Shown one piece after another: positions 25,560-33,656 of a stretch of DNA of 48,797 nucleotides. Under the pieces are notes generated by a model, which was not told where the DNA came from, ran no database searches, and saw only the letters and a program-made list of their open reading frames with translations. A program made the position numbers and the translations under genes. The stretch's first letter is position 1, and each line of letters opens with the position of its first letter. Origin of the DNA: Desulfuromonas sp. (GTDB lineage: Bacteria > Desulfobacterota > Desulfuromonadia > Desulfuromonadales > Geothermobacteraceae); assembly GCA_002868905.1 (NCBI GenBank), contig PKUA01000077.1, positions 1 to 48,797 on the forward strand. Direction: 5' to 3'.

Positions 25560-25586
25560 AAAAAGGCTGCGGGGTTGCCCGCAGCC
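25560..25586 (-). terminator. Rho-independent terminator after smg
   Basis: On the minus strand, 25578-25586 and 25565-25573 form a perfect 9-bp stem (ggctgcggg/cccgcagcc) with a four-base loop. It leads into five T (complement of A 25560-25564). It lies 12 bases past the smg stop and about 70 bases before the topA start. Confidence 0.85.
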
Positions 25587-25597
25587 CGAGAGGCAAC

Positions 25598-26062
25598 TTA
25601 ATGAAAGAGTCGCGTCCAGTCATCGTCCAGGAGGAAATCGAGATCGGCCAGGCAGTCTCCCTCCAGGTGGTTAAACAGGACGAGTGCGGTCAAGGCTTTG
25701 ATCTCTTTAAGTGAAATTCCATCCTCCGCCATCTGCAAACTCTTTTCAATAATATTCTCGAACAGTGAATCGTCGAGGATGCCGAGACTGCGGAGTCGGA
25801 TGAGAAAGCCGCGGGCGTCGGAAGGAATCAGATGGTTTTCTTCGCTGGTAAAAACCCGGTAACTGCTTGGAATGCCTAACGTCTGCTGAGTCCCGAGTTG
25901 AGTCTTGAGGTTTTCCAGCCAGTAGAAGGCGGCATCGATCTCCTCGGCCTCATAGCCTTCCTTCAGCAACTCCTCGATCATGTCGCGGTCAGTAATGCCC
26001 GGACTGTTTTGCAGGGCATACTCAGCAAGGATGTGGACGATTGCCAGAATTCGTTCGCGCAC
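25598..26062 (-). CDS. smg: Smg family protein (DUF494)
   Basis: 154 aa, all-helical. MRERILAIVHILAEYAL opens it, with LLKEGYEAEEIDAAFYWL and ending LEGDCLADLDFLLDDDWTRLFH. Smg lies next to dprA and topA in many proteobacteria, as it does here; its biochemical role is unknown. The start is GTG, 18 bases past the dprA stop, with GGAG rather far upstream, suggesting coupling to dprA translation. Confidence 0.88.
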   Translation of the reverse strand: MRERILAIVHILAEYALQNSPGITDRDMIEELLKEGYEAEEIDAAFYWLENLKTQLGTQQTLGIPSSYRVFTSEENHLIPSDARGFLIRLRSLGILDDSLFENIIEKSLQMAEDGISLKEIKALTALVLFNHLEGDCLADLDFLLDDDWTRLFH

Positions 26063-26080
26063 TTGGAAAACGGCTCCGAT

Positions 26081-27181
26081 TCAGGGTGTGCCGGCAGGTA
26101 GTTGGGTTCGTGCGTAGCGTCCTCCCGGATGCTGTGCTACCCGGCCTGCCAGTTCTAAGTGCAGTAAAATAGCGGAAACCTCCATAGGTGTCAAGGCACT
26201 CAAACGGACCACCTCGTCGATGGAACGCGGCGTAAAATCGACGTTTTTGTAGACGATTGACTGGTTGTGGTCAAGTTGGCCGACAAACTTGTTCTCAGCC
26301 TCACGCTCGGAGACGGGTGGGCACCCGGGCCAGAGAACGTCAAGAATGTCCCCCGGTTCGGTCACGACGTGGGCCCCATCCTTGAGTAGCCGGTTGACGC
26401 CGCCGCTGGTTTCGCACATCACCGAGCCGGGGACGGCGAACACCTCCCGTCCTTGGCGGAGGGCGAAATCGACGCTGATCAGTGAGCCGCTGCCGTGGGC
26501 CGCCTCGACCACCAGCAAGCCGCGACAAAGCCCGGAGATGATGCGGTTGCGACCGGGGAAATGCCCGGGGAGGGGTGCCGCACCGGGAGGATATTCTGTG
26601 ATAATGGCTCCCCGCTCGAGGATTTGTTCGGCCAGTCGGTCGTGTTCCGGAGGATAGATTCGGTCGATGCCGCTGCCGAGTACGGCGACGGTGGCTCCAT
26701 CCCCTTCCAGGGACCCGTGATGGGCCGCCGCATCAATCCCGCGTGCCAGTCCGCTGACCGTGGTGATGCCGTGTCGTCCGAGGTCCTGGCAGATGAGGCG
26801 GGTCAAGGCGAGACCGCCGGTCGAGGCGCGACGGGCTCCGACGACTGCGAACATGTCGGTTTGCGGGATAGAACCGCGAACGAACAGCAGTGCCGGCGGA
26901 TCATCGATCTGGTTTAAAAGGGAGGGGTAACTCTCCTTATCCCAGCGGTGAATAATGCGGGTGTCATGTCCTTCTAGAATTCTCTGTGCTTTGGAGACAG
27001 CCGGGTCATCCGCAGACAGCACCGCTGTCGCAATCCGTTCAGGCACGCCGTGGGCGTTCCATTCCCCTTTGGCCTCCAGGGCCTTTTCCGGTGTGTGATA
27101 GTGTTGAATCAGGCGATTAAGGCGACGATTGCCCAAGCCGTCGGTCAGCTTCAGCCGCAGCCAGGCGGATCTGTCCGGCAT
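26081..27181 (-). CDS. dprA: DNA-processing protein DprA
   Basis: 366 aa. Helical N-terminal domain with LTDGLGNRRLNRLI, a Rossmann-like core (VVGARRAST, VSGLARGIDAAAHHGSLEG, VLGSGIDRIYPPEH, FPGRNRIISGL, VEAAHGSGSLISVDFAL) and a C-terminal winged helix (about 295-358). DprA loads RecA on incoming single-stranded DNA during transformation. GGAGGGGG precedes the ATG. It is co-directional with smg 18 bases downstream, and follows the lysM terminator. No other competence gene is in the window. Confidence 0.95.
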   Translation of the reverse strand: MPDRSAWLRLKLTDGLGNRRLNRLIQHYHTPEKALEAKGEWNAHGVPERIATAVLSADDPAVSKAQRILEGHDTRIIHRWDKESYPSLLNQIDDPPALLFVRGSIPQTDMFAVVGARRASTGGLALTRLICQDLGRHGITTVSGLARGIDAAAHHGSLEGDGATVAVLGSGIDRIYPPEHDRLAEQILERGAIITEYPPGAAPLPGHFPGRNRIISGLCRGLLVVEAAHGSGSLISVDFALRQGREVFAVPGSVMCETSGGVNRLLKDGAHVVTEPGDILDVLWPGCPPVSEREAENKFVGQLDHNQSIVYKNVDFTPRSIDEVVRLSALTPMEVSAILLHLELAGRVAQHPGGRYARTQLPAGTP

Positions 27182-27208
27182 GGTTCCCCCTCCATGTCGT
27201 GATCGAGA

Positions 27209-27237
27209 AAGGGCCGGTCAGATGGTGACCGGCCCTT
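27209..27237 (-). terminator. Terminator-like hairpin between lysM gene and dprA
   Basis: Perfect 12-bp inverted repeat aagggccggtca (27209-27220) and tgaccggccctt (27226-27237) with a five-base loop. On the minus strand it is followed by only TTTCTC, so termination may be partial. It sits 9 bases past the lysM gene stop. Confidence 0.65.
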
Positions 27238-27245
27238 GGAATGAT

Positions 27246-28277
27246 TTATTCGGTTCGGGTCGTGACCCAGTCTCCCCGGAACAGGGCGTCGGCCGATTTG
27301 ATAACCAGAGCAGCAGACGTCTGTGGCCGGGTGGTAACGATGACGGCTGCTCCCACCAGGACTTCTGGAAGTTCAAGATCGGTGCGATCACTGATCACTT
27401 CGGAAGGTTGGCGCTTACGGGTGATGTTGACCACGTTTCCGACTTCGACGCCGGCTTCGGTGCCGAGGTCAAGGTAGATGATGTCGTTCTGTCCCAGACC
27501 GATCTTGCCGCCGCGGGCGTCAATCAGGAAGCCGCGCTGTTCGGCAGAGGCTTGTTTCAATTCGATTTCACGAACAGGCGGGGAGAAGGGGAGCAAAAGA
27601 TCCGTCCGCTGGATCTCTTCCGCGCTGTTGGTGATGGTTGCGGTGGCAACCTGTTCGTTGATACGAGTGATGACGATAGTTCCGACCTGGCTGACGCGGA
27701 ACCCGAACGGCTTCTGGGTGGCGGGATGAATAATCTCTTCCCCTTTTCGGTAGATCGCCAGCGCATCACCCGGCATATAGCTCCTGAGATCGTCCAGCTC
27801 GACAAAGATCGTATCGCCGTCAGCCATCATCAATCGGTTGTCAACGGTATCGACGATCTTACCGACCGCAGTGATGTCCTCCATGCCGATAAAACCTTCA
27901 CTGCCACCATAGGTCGTAATGGTCACCGCATCCTGCGGTTCGGGCTGAACGGCTAGCTCCCCATCCCGGGATGCCTGAACTTCGTCCCCGGATATGTCGC
28001 CGGCTGCGTCCATCGACTGCTTGGGTACCAGATGGATCTTCCCATCGTAGATGTAGAGTTTTTGTCCAGGGTAGATCAGGTGCGGGTTGGTGATGTCAGG
28101 GTTGTTTGACCAGAGACTCGGCCAGTAATTGGGGTCCTTGATGAAGCGATCGGAAATACCCCATAAAGTGTCACCCTTTTTGACCACGTAGGCGGTTGAA
28201 CCATCTCCTGCCAGGGCCAGGCCCGGAGTCAACCAAAGCGTAGCCATGAAAACGAGCAGAAATTTTTTCCAGAGCAT
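27246..28277 (-). CDS. Exported LysM-domain protein
   Basis: 343 aa. Signal peptide (MLWKKFLLV... ending ALAGD), then one LysM domain (about 27-80): YVVKKGDTLWGISDRF and IYPGQKLYI, which binds peptidoglycan glycan. The remaining 260 residues are strand-rich and contain repeated short barrels resembling flagellar or outer-membrane beta modules; I assign no enzyme activity. Proteins of this type are the usual neighbour of dprA in the Geobacter group. The ATG at 28277 has a GGGGG ribosome site; an in-frame start at 28295 would spoil the signal peptide. Confidence 0.88.
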   Translation of the reverse strand: MLWKKFLLVFMATLWLTPGLALAGDGSTAYVVKKGDTLWGISDRFIKDPNYWPSLWSNNPDITNPHLIYPGQKLYIYDGKIHLVPKQSMDAAGDISGDEVQASRDGELAVQPEPQDAVTITTYGGSEGFIGMEDITAVGKIVDTVDNRLMMADGDTIFVELDDLRSYMPGDALAIYRKGEEIIHPATQKPFGFRVSQVGTIVITRINEQVATATITNSAEEIQRTDLLLPFSPPVREIELKQASAEQRGFLIDARGGKIGLGQNDIIYLDLGTEAGVEVGNVVNITRKRQPSEVISDRTDLELPEVLVGAAVIVTTRPQTSAALVIKSADALFRGDWVTTRTE

Positions 28278-28329
28278 AAAACCCCCTATCCTCAATCCGT
28301 TGAGTCGGGCAGATGAATATTGCCGGCCA

Positions 28330-28992
28330 TTAGTTGAAAATTGCCCCGGCGCGCTTGACGGCCGGACTGTCAGGATAATTCATTTGAAGCAAGGATAATG
28401 CCTGCATGGCCTTTTCGTTCTGACCAAGTTGCCGATAGATCGTTGCCAGCTTCAGCAGGGCTTCCGGAGCCTTGCCCGCTTCAGGGTACCGTTCCGGGAC
28501 CTGCCGAAATGTGTCGGCGGCGGCCGTCAGTTCACGTTGTGCCAGCTGGCACTCGCCGAGCCAGAAAAGAGCATTGCCTGCATACTGGTTCTCGGGATAT
28601 GTTGCCATGAACTGTTGGAAACCTCCGGCCGCTTCCGGGTAACGCCCACGGCTCAGCTCGGTGAACGCGGCCAGGTAGTCGCGGGCCGCCTGCCGGTTTC
28701 GCTCCTCCAGCAGGCGTTCCTCGGGCGAGATGTCCGGTTCGGAGACCGAGTTGTCCGGCGGTAACGTTCCGGTGGTTTTCTCGGCAATCTGGCGGTCTAG
28801 GTTGGCAAGAAGAACCGATTGGTCTTCCATCTGGCGCTGAAGAACCATCATCCCCTGCTCGAGGGTCTCAATGCGACGTTGCAACAGTTCGAGCCTGCCA
28901 TCGGCCGTCGGGGCAGAGGTGGCGGTCCGTGGCGCGGGGGCTGAACACCCGGCAAAGATCAAAATGAAGCTGAAGAGTAAGGCAATTCGCAT
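28330..28992 (-). CDS. cpoB: YbgF/CpoB-like TPR lipoprotein
   Basis: 220 aa. Lipoprotein signal with lipobox FAGC, a coiled coil (about 38-75, LLQRRIETLEQGMMVLQRQM) like the trimerising helix of YbgF, a linker, then tetratricopeptide repeats (about 105-220: YLAAFTELSRGRYPEAAGGF, NALFWLGECQLAQ, EALLKLATIYRQLGQ). CpoB works with Tol-Pal to coordinate outer-membrane constriction with peptidoglycan synthesis. E. coli CpoB is periplasmic; this one looks lipid-anchored. The tol-pal genes are not in this window. It is 52 bases upstream of the lysM gene. Confidence 0.8.
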   Translation of the reverse strand: MRIALLFSFILIFAGCSAPAPRTATSAPTADGRLELLQRRIETLEQGMMVLQRQMEDQSVLLANLDRQIAEKTTGTLPPDNSVSEPDISPEERLLEERNRQAARDYLAAFTELSRGRYPEAAGGFQQFMATYPENQYAGNALFWLGECQLAQRELTAAADTFRQVPERYPEAGKAPEALLKLATIYRQLGQNEKAMQALSLLQMNYPDSPAVKRAGAIFN

Positions 28993-29056
28993 CGGCAATA
29001 ACAGTCAATTCGTCGAGATGATTCTAAATTCAGTAAAAAATATAAGGTTTTAGCCA

Positions 29057-30325
29057 ATGTGTCAAGATTTCCGCGATATGGTGCCCGGTGCGGTGGGCAG
29101 AGGTCGGAAACCGGAGTTGCTGGTGCCGGCCGGTGATCTGGAGAAATTGCGAACGGCGTTACGTTTCGGAGCCGACGCGGTCTATGTCGGCATGTCCCGC
29201 TTCGGTCTGCGGGCGATGGCTGGCAATTTTTCTCCGGAGCAACTCAAGCTGGCCAGAAAACTCTGCCGGGATGCGGGTTGCAAGTTGTATCTGACCCTCA
29301 ACGCCTATCTTCAGCCAGACGAAATTCCGTTATTGGAGCAAACGCTGGAAGAGCTTCGGCCTTTGGAGCTCGATGCCTATATTGTCTCTGATCCGGGCGT
29401 GCTTGCCACTGTAGGCAGGATCGATCCCGAGCGGGTGATCCACCTGTCGACGCAGGCGAATACCTGCAACCCGGCGGCCGCAGAATTCTGGCGTGAGCAG
29501 GGAGTCTCCCGCATCAACCTGGCGCGGGAGTTGTCTCTGGATCATGTCAGGAAGTTCCGGGCCGGGACCAAAGTCGAACTGGAGATGTTCGTGCATGGTG
29601 CCATGTGCGTTGCCATTTCCGGCCGCTGCCTGCTTTCGGCGGCCCTGACCGGGCGCAGCGCCAACCGCGGGGCCTGCACCCACCCCTGTCGTTGGAGTTA
29701 TCGACTCACCGAAGCGACCCGCCCGGACGCTCCTCTCACCCTGGAAGAAGACGAACGAGGTAGTTACCTGTTCAATAGCAGAGATCTCTGCCTGTTGGAG
29801 AATGTTCCGGAGATTCTCGCAGCCGGGGTTAACAGCCTGAAAATCGAAGGACGGATGAAAAGCCGCTATTACGTGGCGGCTGTCACCCGAGTCTATCGAG
29901 CAGCGCTCGACCGGTGGCTGTCTGATCCGGATCAGTGGCAGGTCGCTCCCCTCTGGAGAGAGGAACTCGACCGGGTGAGCCACCGACCCTACGGTACCGG
30001 GTTCCTCACCGGCACGGGGGATCCCCAGGTGCATGCAGCCGACAGTCATTATCAACGAATCTATGATTTCATCGGCGTGGTCCTGGAGCGGTTTGCTGAT
30101 GGACGTTGTCTGGTGGAAGGGCGCAACCGGTTTTTCCCCGGTGAGGCCATCGAAGTAATCGGGCCCGAAATGCGCCAGGAGCAGCTGAGGGTTGGCGAGG
30201 TGAAGCGGGAGGACCGGAGTCCTCTGGAGGTCGTACAGCCGAATGCCAGATGTGTCATGGCGCTGCCGGACTGGGTCGGGGAGGGGGATCTGTTGCGGAG
30301 AGAAAAACCGGCAGAGGATTGTTGA
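29057..30325 (+). CDS. trhP: Peptidase-U32-family tRNA hydroxylation protein TrhP
   Basis: 422 aa. The U32 barrel is clear: PELLVPAGDLEKLRTALRFG, GADAVYVG, HLSTQAN, INLARELSL, and the signature ELEMFVHGAMCVAISGRC with LLS, then GRSANRGACTHPCRW and NSLKIEGRMKS. The four cysteines (MCV, GRC, GAC, HPC) match the Fe-S ligands of this family. TrhP-type proteins hydroxylate U34 of tRNAs using prephenate-derived oxygen; the older label is collagenase. Start uncertain: ATG 29057 is used, ATG 29078 is also possible; neither has a strong ribosome site. Confidence 0.8.
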   Translation: MCQDFRDMVPGAVGRGRKPELLVPAGDLEKLRTALRFGADAVYVGMSRFGLRAMAGNFSPEQLKLARKLCRDAGCKLYLTLNAYLQPDEIPLLEQTLEELRPLELDAYIVSDPGVLATVGRIDPERVIHLSTQANTCNPAAAEFWREQGVSRINLARELSLDHVRKFRAGTKVELEMFVHGAMCVAISGRCLLSAALTGRSANRGACTHPCRWSYRLTEATRPDAPLTLEEDERGSYLFNSRDLCLLENVPEILAAGVNSLKIEGRMKSRYYVAAVTRVYRAALDRWLSDPDQWQVAPLWREELDRVSHRPYGTGFLTGTGDPQVHAADSHYQRIYDFIGVVLERFADGRCLVEGRNRFFPGEAIEVIGPEMRQEQLRVGEVKREDRSPLEVVQPNARCVMALPDWVGEGDLLRREKPAEDC

Positions 30326-30360
30326 CTGTCCTATAGAATAAATATCGAAAGCCTGATTCG

Positions 30361-30410
30361 GTAGGGGCGCTGCTTGCCGCACCCCAGAGCGGAGCGAGCT
30401 CCGCCCCTGC
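30361..30410. repeat. Imperfect palindromic GTAGGGGCG repeat element
   Basis: gtaggggcg (30361-30369) is answered by cgcccctgc (30402-30410), one mismatch from its complement, and encloses a perfect smaller palindrome ggagc-ga-gctcc (30391-30402). It fills the gap between the convergent trhP and glycosyltransferase genes. It is similar in style to, but different in sequence from, the GTAGAGACG units at 139-262, and could act as a transcription stop despite lacking a T-run. Confidence 0.55.
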
Positions 30411-30420
30411 AGTTCAATGT

Positions 30421-31443
30421 TTAAGCATCGGTGTAATAACTGCAACTCTCCAGGAGAAACCGTTCGAGCTGTAACGCCTCCCGGATTGTCGCGTCCGTGG
30501 CGGTTTTCGCATCACCGAGGCGACTCCGGAAGTGGTTGTCGTTCGCCAGACGGGTCGCAAGGGCGACGAATTCCTCTTCGTTCGGGAACAGCAGTCCGTT
30601 TCGGTTGGTGACGACGATTTCCCGGTTGCCGGGAATGTCGCGTGCCAGGATCGGCACCCCGAGAGCATCTGCTTCCAGCAAGGCATTGGAAAGCCCCTCG
30701 CTTTTCGAGTTGTTGACGACGATATCGCTATCGCGGATCGCTGCCGCCATCGCCGCGTGGGGGATGACCCCCAGATAAACGACTCTCTCCCGCCGGTCGA
30801 TCCCCTCCTGCAGTACGGTGGCATACTCCGGGTCGAGCACCGGACCGGCAAAGGCAAGTAAGGAATTCCCGCTGTCGGCAACAACCCGGTCGAACATCTT
30901 CAGCAACTCCAGCTGCTGTTTCACCGGCCGCAAACCCGCGGGGCAGAAGAACAGGATGTCATTGTCTGTCGCTCCGCTCGAATAGCGTATGTCGAAGCTT
31001 TCCTTCCCGAGCTGTATCCCGGGGGGAAGATAGCGGAGTTTGTCTCCGAATTGCGGCATGCATTGTTTCAACTGTTCGAGTTGCAGCCTGTTTTGCAGGA
31101 GAATCCCACTTGCCGCCCTGAGGACCCGCTGGATGACGGGGCGCTGGATGGAATCATCCAGTCCGACGTTCAGGTCGGTCCCGGTTAAAAGGACCAGGAA
31201 AGGAATCTCTCTGCCCTTGATCGCTTGGAGCCAGGGGGCCCCTGATCGATAGGCGTGTAACAGGATCGCAATGTTCGGTTGAAAGGTGTCCAGGGCTTCC
31301 AGCAGGGATGCTGAGGGATTCAGTCCGGTTGGCCGGATCTCCACCCGGTGACTTAGCCCCTGCAGGCCGTCGGCCAGGCGGCGTGCGGTGACCCAGTTGC
31401 CGGTCGCGACATTCTGCTCCGGGGTGACGATCAGGACGCGCAT
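30421..31443 (-). CDS. GT4-type glycosyltransferase
   Basis: 340 aa. GT-B fold: N-terminal Rossmann domain (MRVLIVTPEQN, TARRLADGLQGL, LLTGTDLN) and C-terminal donor-binding domain with FFCPAGLRPVKQ, VYLGVIPHAAMAAAIRDSDIVV, SEGLSNALLEADALGVPILA and DIPGNREIV, the usual GT4 E-x7-E region. The product and acceptor cannot be told. The ATG at 31443 overlaps the YdjC-family gene by 13 bases. It is third gene of a probable operon with the deacetylase and phosphatase. Confidence 0.88.
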   Translation of the reverse strand: MRVLIVTPEQNVATGNWVTARRLADGLQGLSHRVEIRPTGLNPSASLLEALDTFQPNIAILLHAYRSGAPWLQAIKGREIPFLVLLTGTDLNVGLDDSIQRPVIQRVLRAASGILLQNRLQLEQLKQCMPQFGDKLRYLPPGIQLGKESFDIRYSSGATDNDILFFCPAGLRPVKQQLELLKMFDRVVADSGNSLLAFAGPVLDPEYATVLQEGIDRRERVVYLGVIPHAAMAAAIRDSDIVVNNSKSEGLSNALLEADALGVPILARDIPGNREIVVTNRNGLLFPNEEEFVALATRLANDNHFRSRLGDAKTATDATIREALQLERFLLESCSYYTDA

Positions 31444-32261
31444 GCCAGGTCTCCAAAGGAGATCAGCCGGATCGCGCACCGGCTGATTGTTGCTTTCACT
31501 TCAGTTGACAGCAGGGCTTCAAGTTCCAGCTGGCGCTGGCGGCCGCCAAACCCTTCCCCCGCGGGATAGCCGGGATGCACCATCAGTTCCCATCTCCCCG
31601 GTGGGATGTGTTCGAGCAGATCGCAAAGTCTCTCGGTATCAAGGTTGGTCAGGTTTGGCATCCCCCACAGTCCGTCAGGCATGGCGATGTCGGAGGCCCC
31701 CGCAATCAATGCTGGCGTCTCGTGAGCGAGGCTTCGATAGAGGCGCATTTCCTTGCCCAATACATCGTGGGGATCGGACTCCGCCGGTTCGGCCGGAAGC
31801 GAACGGCGAACAGCGGGGATCCCCTCCTCCCTTGCCAGGTCGAGAACGATTCTCAGCATGGCCGGGAAGAGGTGGAAATGCTGGTGGCTGTCGAGATGAT
31901 CAGGATCAATTCCAAATTCCCTTGCCCGGTTGACTTGTGTCCGAAGTTCATCTCGAATCCCCTGGCCGTCGACCGCGCTCCTTTGCAGGGCGTCCCGCAA
32001 ACCTTGTTTTCCCGGAAATTGGCCTCTGGTGTCGGTGAGCCCGGGGATGGTTCCGGTCAGGCTCTGCCCTTCGGAGAGGTTAAGGTGGATACCGACCGGC
32101 AGTCCGCTGGTGATGGCTCGCTCTGCCGCCTGGCGGGCCGAGACTCCGTTGACGATCAGTGAGGCGCTGCAGACAATTCCCCTGGCGTGGGCTTCGAAAA
32201 TGCCCCGGTCCCTCTCCGGGTGGATTCCGAGGTCGTCAGCGTTAACGATCAACAATGTCAT
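31431..32261 (-). CDS. YdjC/ChbG-family carbohydrate deacetylase
   Basis: 276 aa. Begins LLIVNADDLG with the metal-binding Asp pair, then GIHLNLSEGQSL and DSHQHFHLFP, which supply the His ligands, and the C-terminal WELMVHPGYP. Members such as ChbG remove an acetyl group from N-acetylated sugars. Together with the glycosyltransferase downstream this hints at sugar or glycan processing. The ATG at 32261 starts exactly at the family's first strand; the longer frame reaching 32318 overlaps the phosphatase gene and is rejected. Confidence 0.88.
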   Translation of the reverse strand: MTLLIVNADDLGIHPERDRGIFEAHARGIVCSASLIVNGVSARQAAERAITSGLPVGIHLNLSEGQSLTGTIPGLTDTRGQFPGKQGLRDALQRSAVDGQGIRDELRTQVNRAREFGIDPDHLDSHQHFHLFPAMLRIVLDLAREEGIPAVRRSLPAEPAESDPHDVLGKEMRLYRSLAHETPALIAGASDIAMPDGLWGMPNLTNLDTERLCDLLEHIPPGRWELMVHPGYPAGEGFGGRQRQLELEALLSTEVKATISRCAIRLISFGDLACAS

Positions 32262-32271
32262 GGTCGTTGGT

Positions 32272-32931
32272 TTATTCCGGGTCGGGGTAATGCCAGAATG
32301 TGCGTTTTTCAACATCACAGCCGGTCAGGTAGCGGCCGTAAACCGCACCGGTGTCAATAGCAATACGATGCGGTGTCAGGGTGGGTTTATCGACCGGAGA
32401 ATGACCGTGAACCACCACTTTGCCGAAGTCGATGTCCCGGTTGAGAAAGTCCTCCCGAATCCAAAGCATGTCCTGCTCCTGCTGCTGAGCCAACTCGACG
32501 TCCACCTTCAAACCGGCATGCACGAAAATATGGTCCTCGGTTTCGTGCAGCAGGGGGAGATTGCGGATAAAGTCGATATGGTGCTGGGGTATCCGGACCT
32601 TCTCCTCCTCCTGGTAACTCTTCAGGGTCATGGTGCCGCCATTGATCATGAAGGTGAGGCGGTCGATATCGTCAAGGAAGTCGAGAAACATCCGCTCGTG
32701 GTTCCCCATCAGGTATATGGTCCGGGGGAAGTCGCGCTTCAGGTCGAGGAGGTATTCCACTACGCCGCTGCTCTCCGGTCCCCGGTCGATGTAATCCCCA
32801 AGAAAGACAAGTTGATCGTCAGGTTTTGGATCGATGCGGTGCAGCAGCCCGATTAACTCTTTAAGGCAGCCGTGAATGTCGCCGATGGCAATCAGTCGTG
32901 ACGGCTGCCCGTTATTTTGCGTTTCGGTCAT
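32272..32931 (-). CDS. PPP-family serine/threonine or dinucleoside-polyphosphate phosphatase
   Basis: 219 aa. The three metallophosphoesterase motifs are complete: GDIHGC, GDYIDRGPES and MGNHE, with later His in VHAG and VVHGHS. Bacterial members of this group hydrolyse phosphoproteins or Ap4A. The gene lies 10 bases upstream of the YdjC-family gene, first in a three-gene unit; divergent from the Nudix gene across a region with a long AT-rich hairpin. Confidence 0.9.
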   Translation of the reverse strand: MTETQNNGQPSRLIAIGDIHGCLKELIGLLHRIDPKPDDQLVFLGDYIDRGPESSGVVEYLLDLKRDFPRTIYLMGNHERMFLDFLDDIDRLTFMINGGTMTLKSYQEEEKVRIPQHHIDFIRNLPLLHETEDHIFVHAGLKVDVELAQQQEQDMLWIREDFLNRDIDFGKVVVHGHSPVDKPTLTPHRIAIDTGAVYGRYLTGCDVEKRTFWHYPDPE

Positions 32932-32985
32932 GACGTTTCATTCCCGGTATCAACTGAAGAATATGAGCATGAGTCTGAATCGTAA

Positions 32986-33033
32986 TTCATTATTCTATTT
33001 TGCCGAACAAATGGCAAATAGGAATAATGAATG
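32986..33033. promoter_or_regulatory. Long AT-rich inverted repeat in a divergent promoter region
   Basis: Arms of 20 bases, attcattattctattttgcc (32986-33005) and ggcaaataggaataatgaat (33014-33033), pair almost fully with single-base bulges across an eight-base loop. They lie between the divergent starts at 32931 and 33103. There is no adjacent T-run, so an operator, a palindromic insertion or a cruciform-forming site fits better than a terminator. Confidence 0.6.
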
Positions 33034-33102
33034 GTTGAAATAGGGTAGGCCAAACGCTTCCGGATTGAGTTTTTTCTCCCGTCTCTGCTAAGCTCCATTC
33101 CC

Positions 33103-33639
33103 ATGAAGACACTTTATGCAGGTCGGATATTGACGCTCAATCTCGAAGAGCACTCCCTGCCGGATGGGAGGAAGGGAACCTATGAAATTGTCCGCCATCC
33201 GGGTGGTGCGGCGGTTTTGCCGATCTTGGCCGATGGACGGGTGTTACTGATCCGCCAATTCCGTCCGGCAGCGGGTGGCTGGGTTGTTGAGCTGCCAGCA
33301 GGTCGACTGGAGGAGGGGGAGGAACCTGCCGCGACGGCCGGTCGGGAGTTGGAGGAGGAGACAGGGTATCGGGCCGGCGGCCTTGAACCCCTCGGTTCGG
33401 TGCTCAGTTCCGTCGGGTTCTGTGATGAGCGAATACATCTGTTCGTGGCTCGGGACCTGACGGCCGGTGAGTGCCGTCGTGAGCCGGATGAGGCGATCGA
33501 GCTATTCGCCCTCCCGTTGCAAGAGGCCCTGGCGCAGATCGCCGCTGGAGCGATTGACGATGCCAAAACCCAACTGGCGTTGTTGCGTTATGCCGGTTTG
33601 TCGGCAGCGCAATCTGCCGGGGTGACCCCTTTCCTCTAA
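33103..33639 (+). CDS. Nudix hydrolase, ADP-ribose pyrophosphatase type
   Basis: 178 aa. The Nudix box is intact: G-RLEEGEEPAATAGRELEEE-TGY (about residues 67-89), preceded by RQFRPAAGGWVVELPAG, the adenosine-binding strand typical of ADP-ribose pyrophosphatases, with VGFCDERIHLF after. It probably cleaves ADP-ribose or related nucleoside diphosphate sugars. It lies 17 bases upstream of nudC, so both Nudix genes are probably co-transcribed for nucleotide clean-up. Confidence 0.9.
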   Translation: MKTLYAGRILTLNLEEHSLPDGRKGTYEIVRHPGGAAVLPILADGRVLLIRQFRPAAGGWVVELPAGRLEEGEEPAATAGRELEEETGYRAGGLEPLGSVLSSVGFCDERIHLFVARDLTAGECRREPDEAIELFALPLQEALAQIAAGAIDDAKTQLALLRYAGLSAAQSAGVTPFL

Positions 33640-33656
33640 ATGTGTAGGACTCTGCC

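Noticed and set aside
24051-25601. 516-codon plus-strand open frame
   Set aside because: It lies wholly antisense to topA, whose product is unambiguous; the translation has no recognisable domain and is a frame shadow of high-GC coding DNA.
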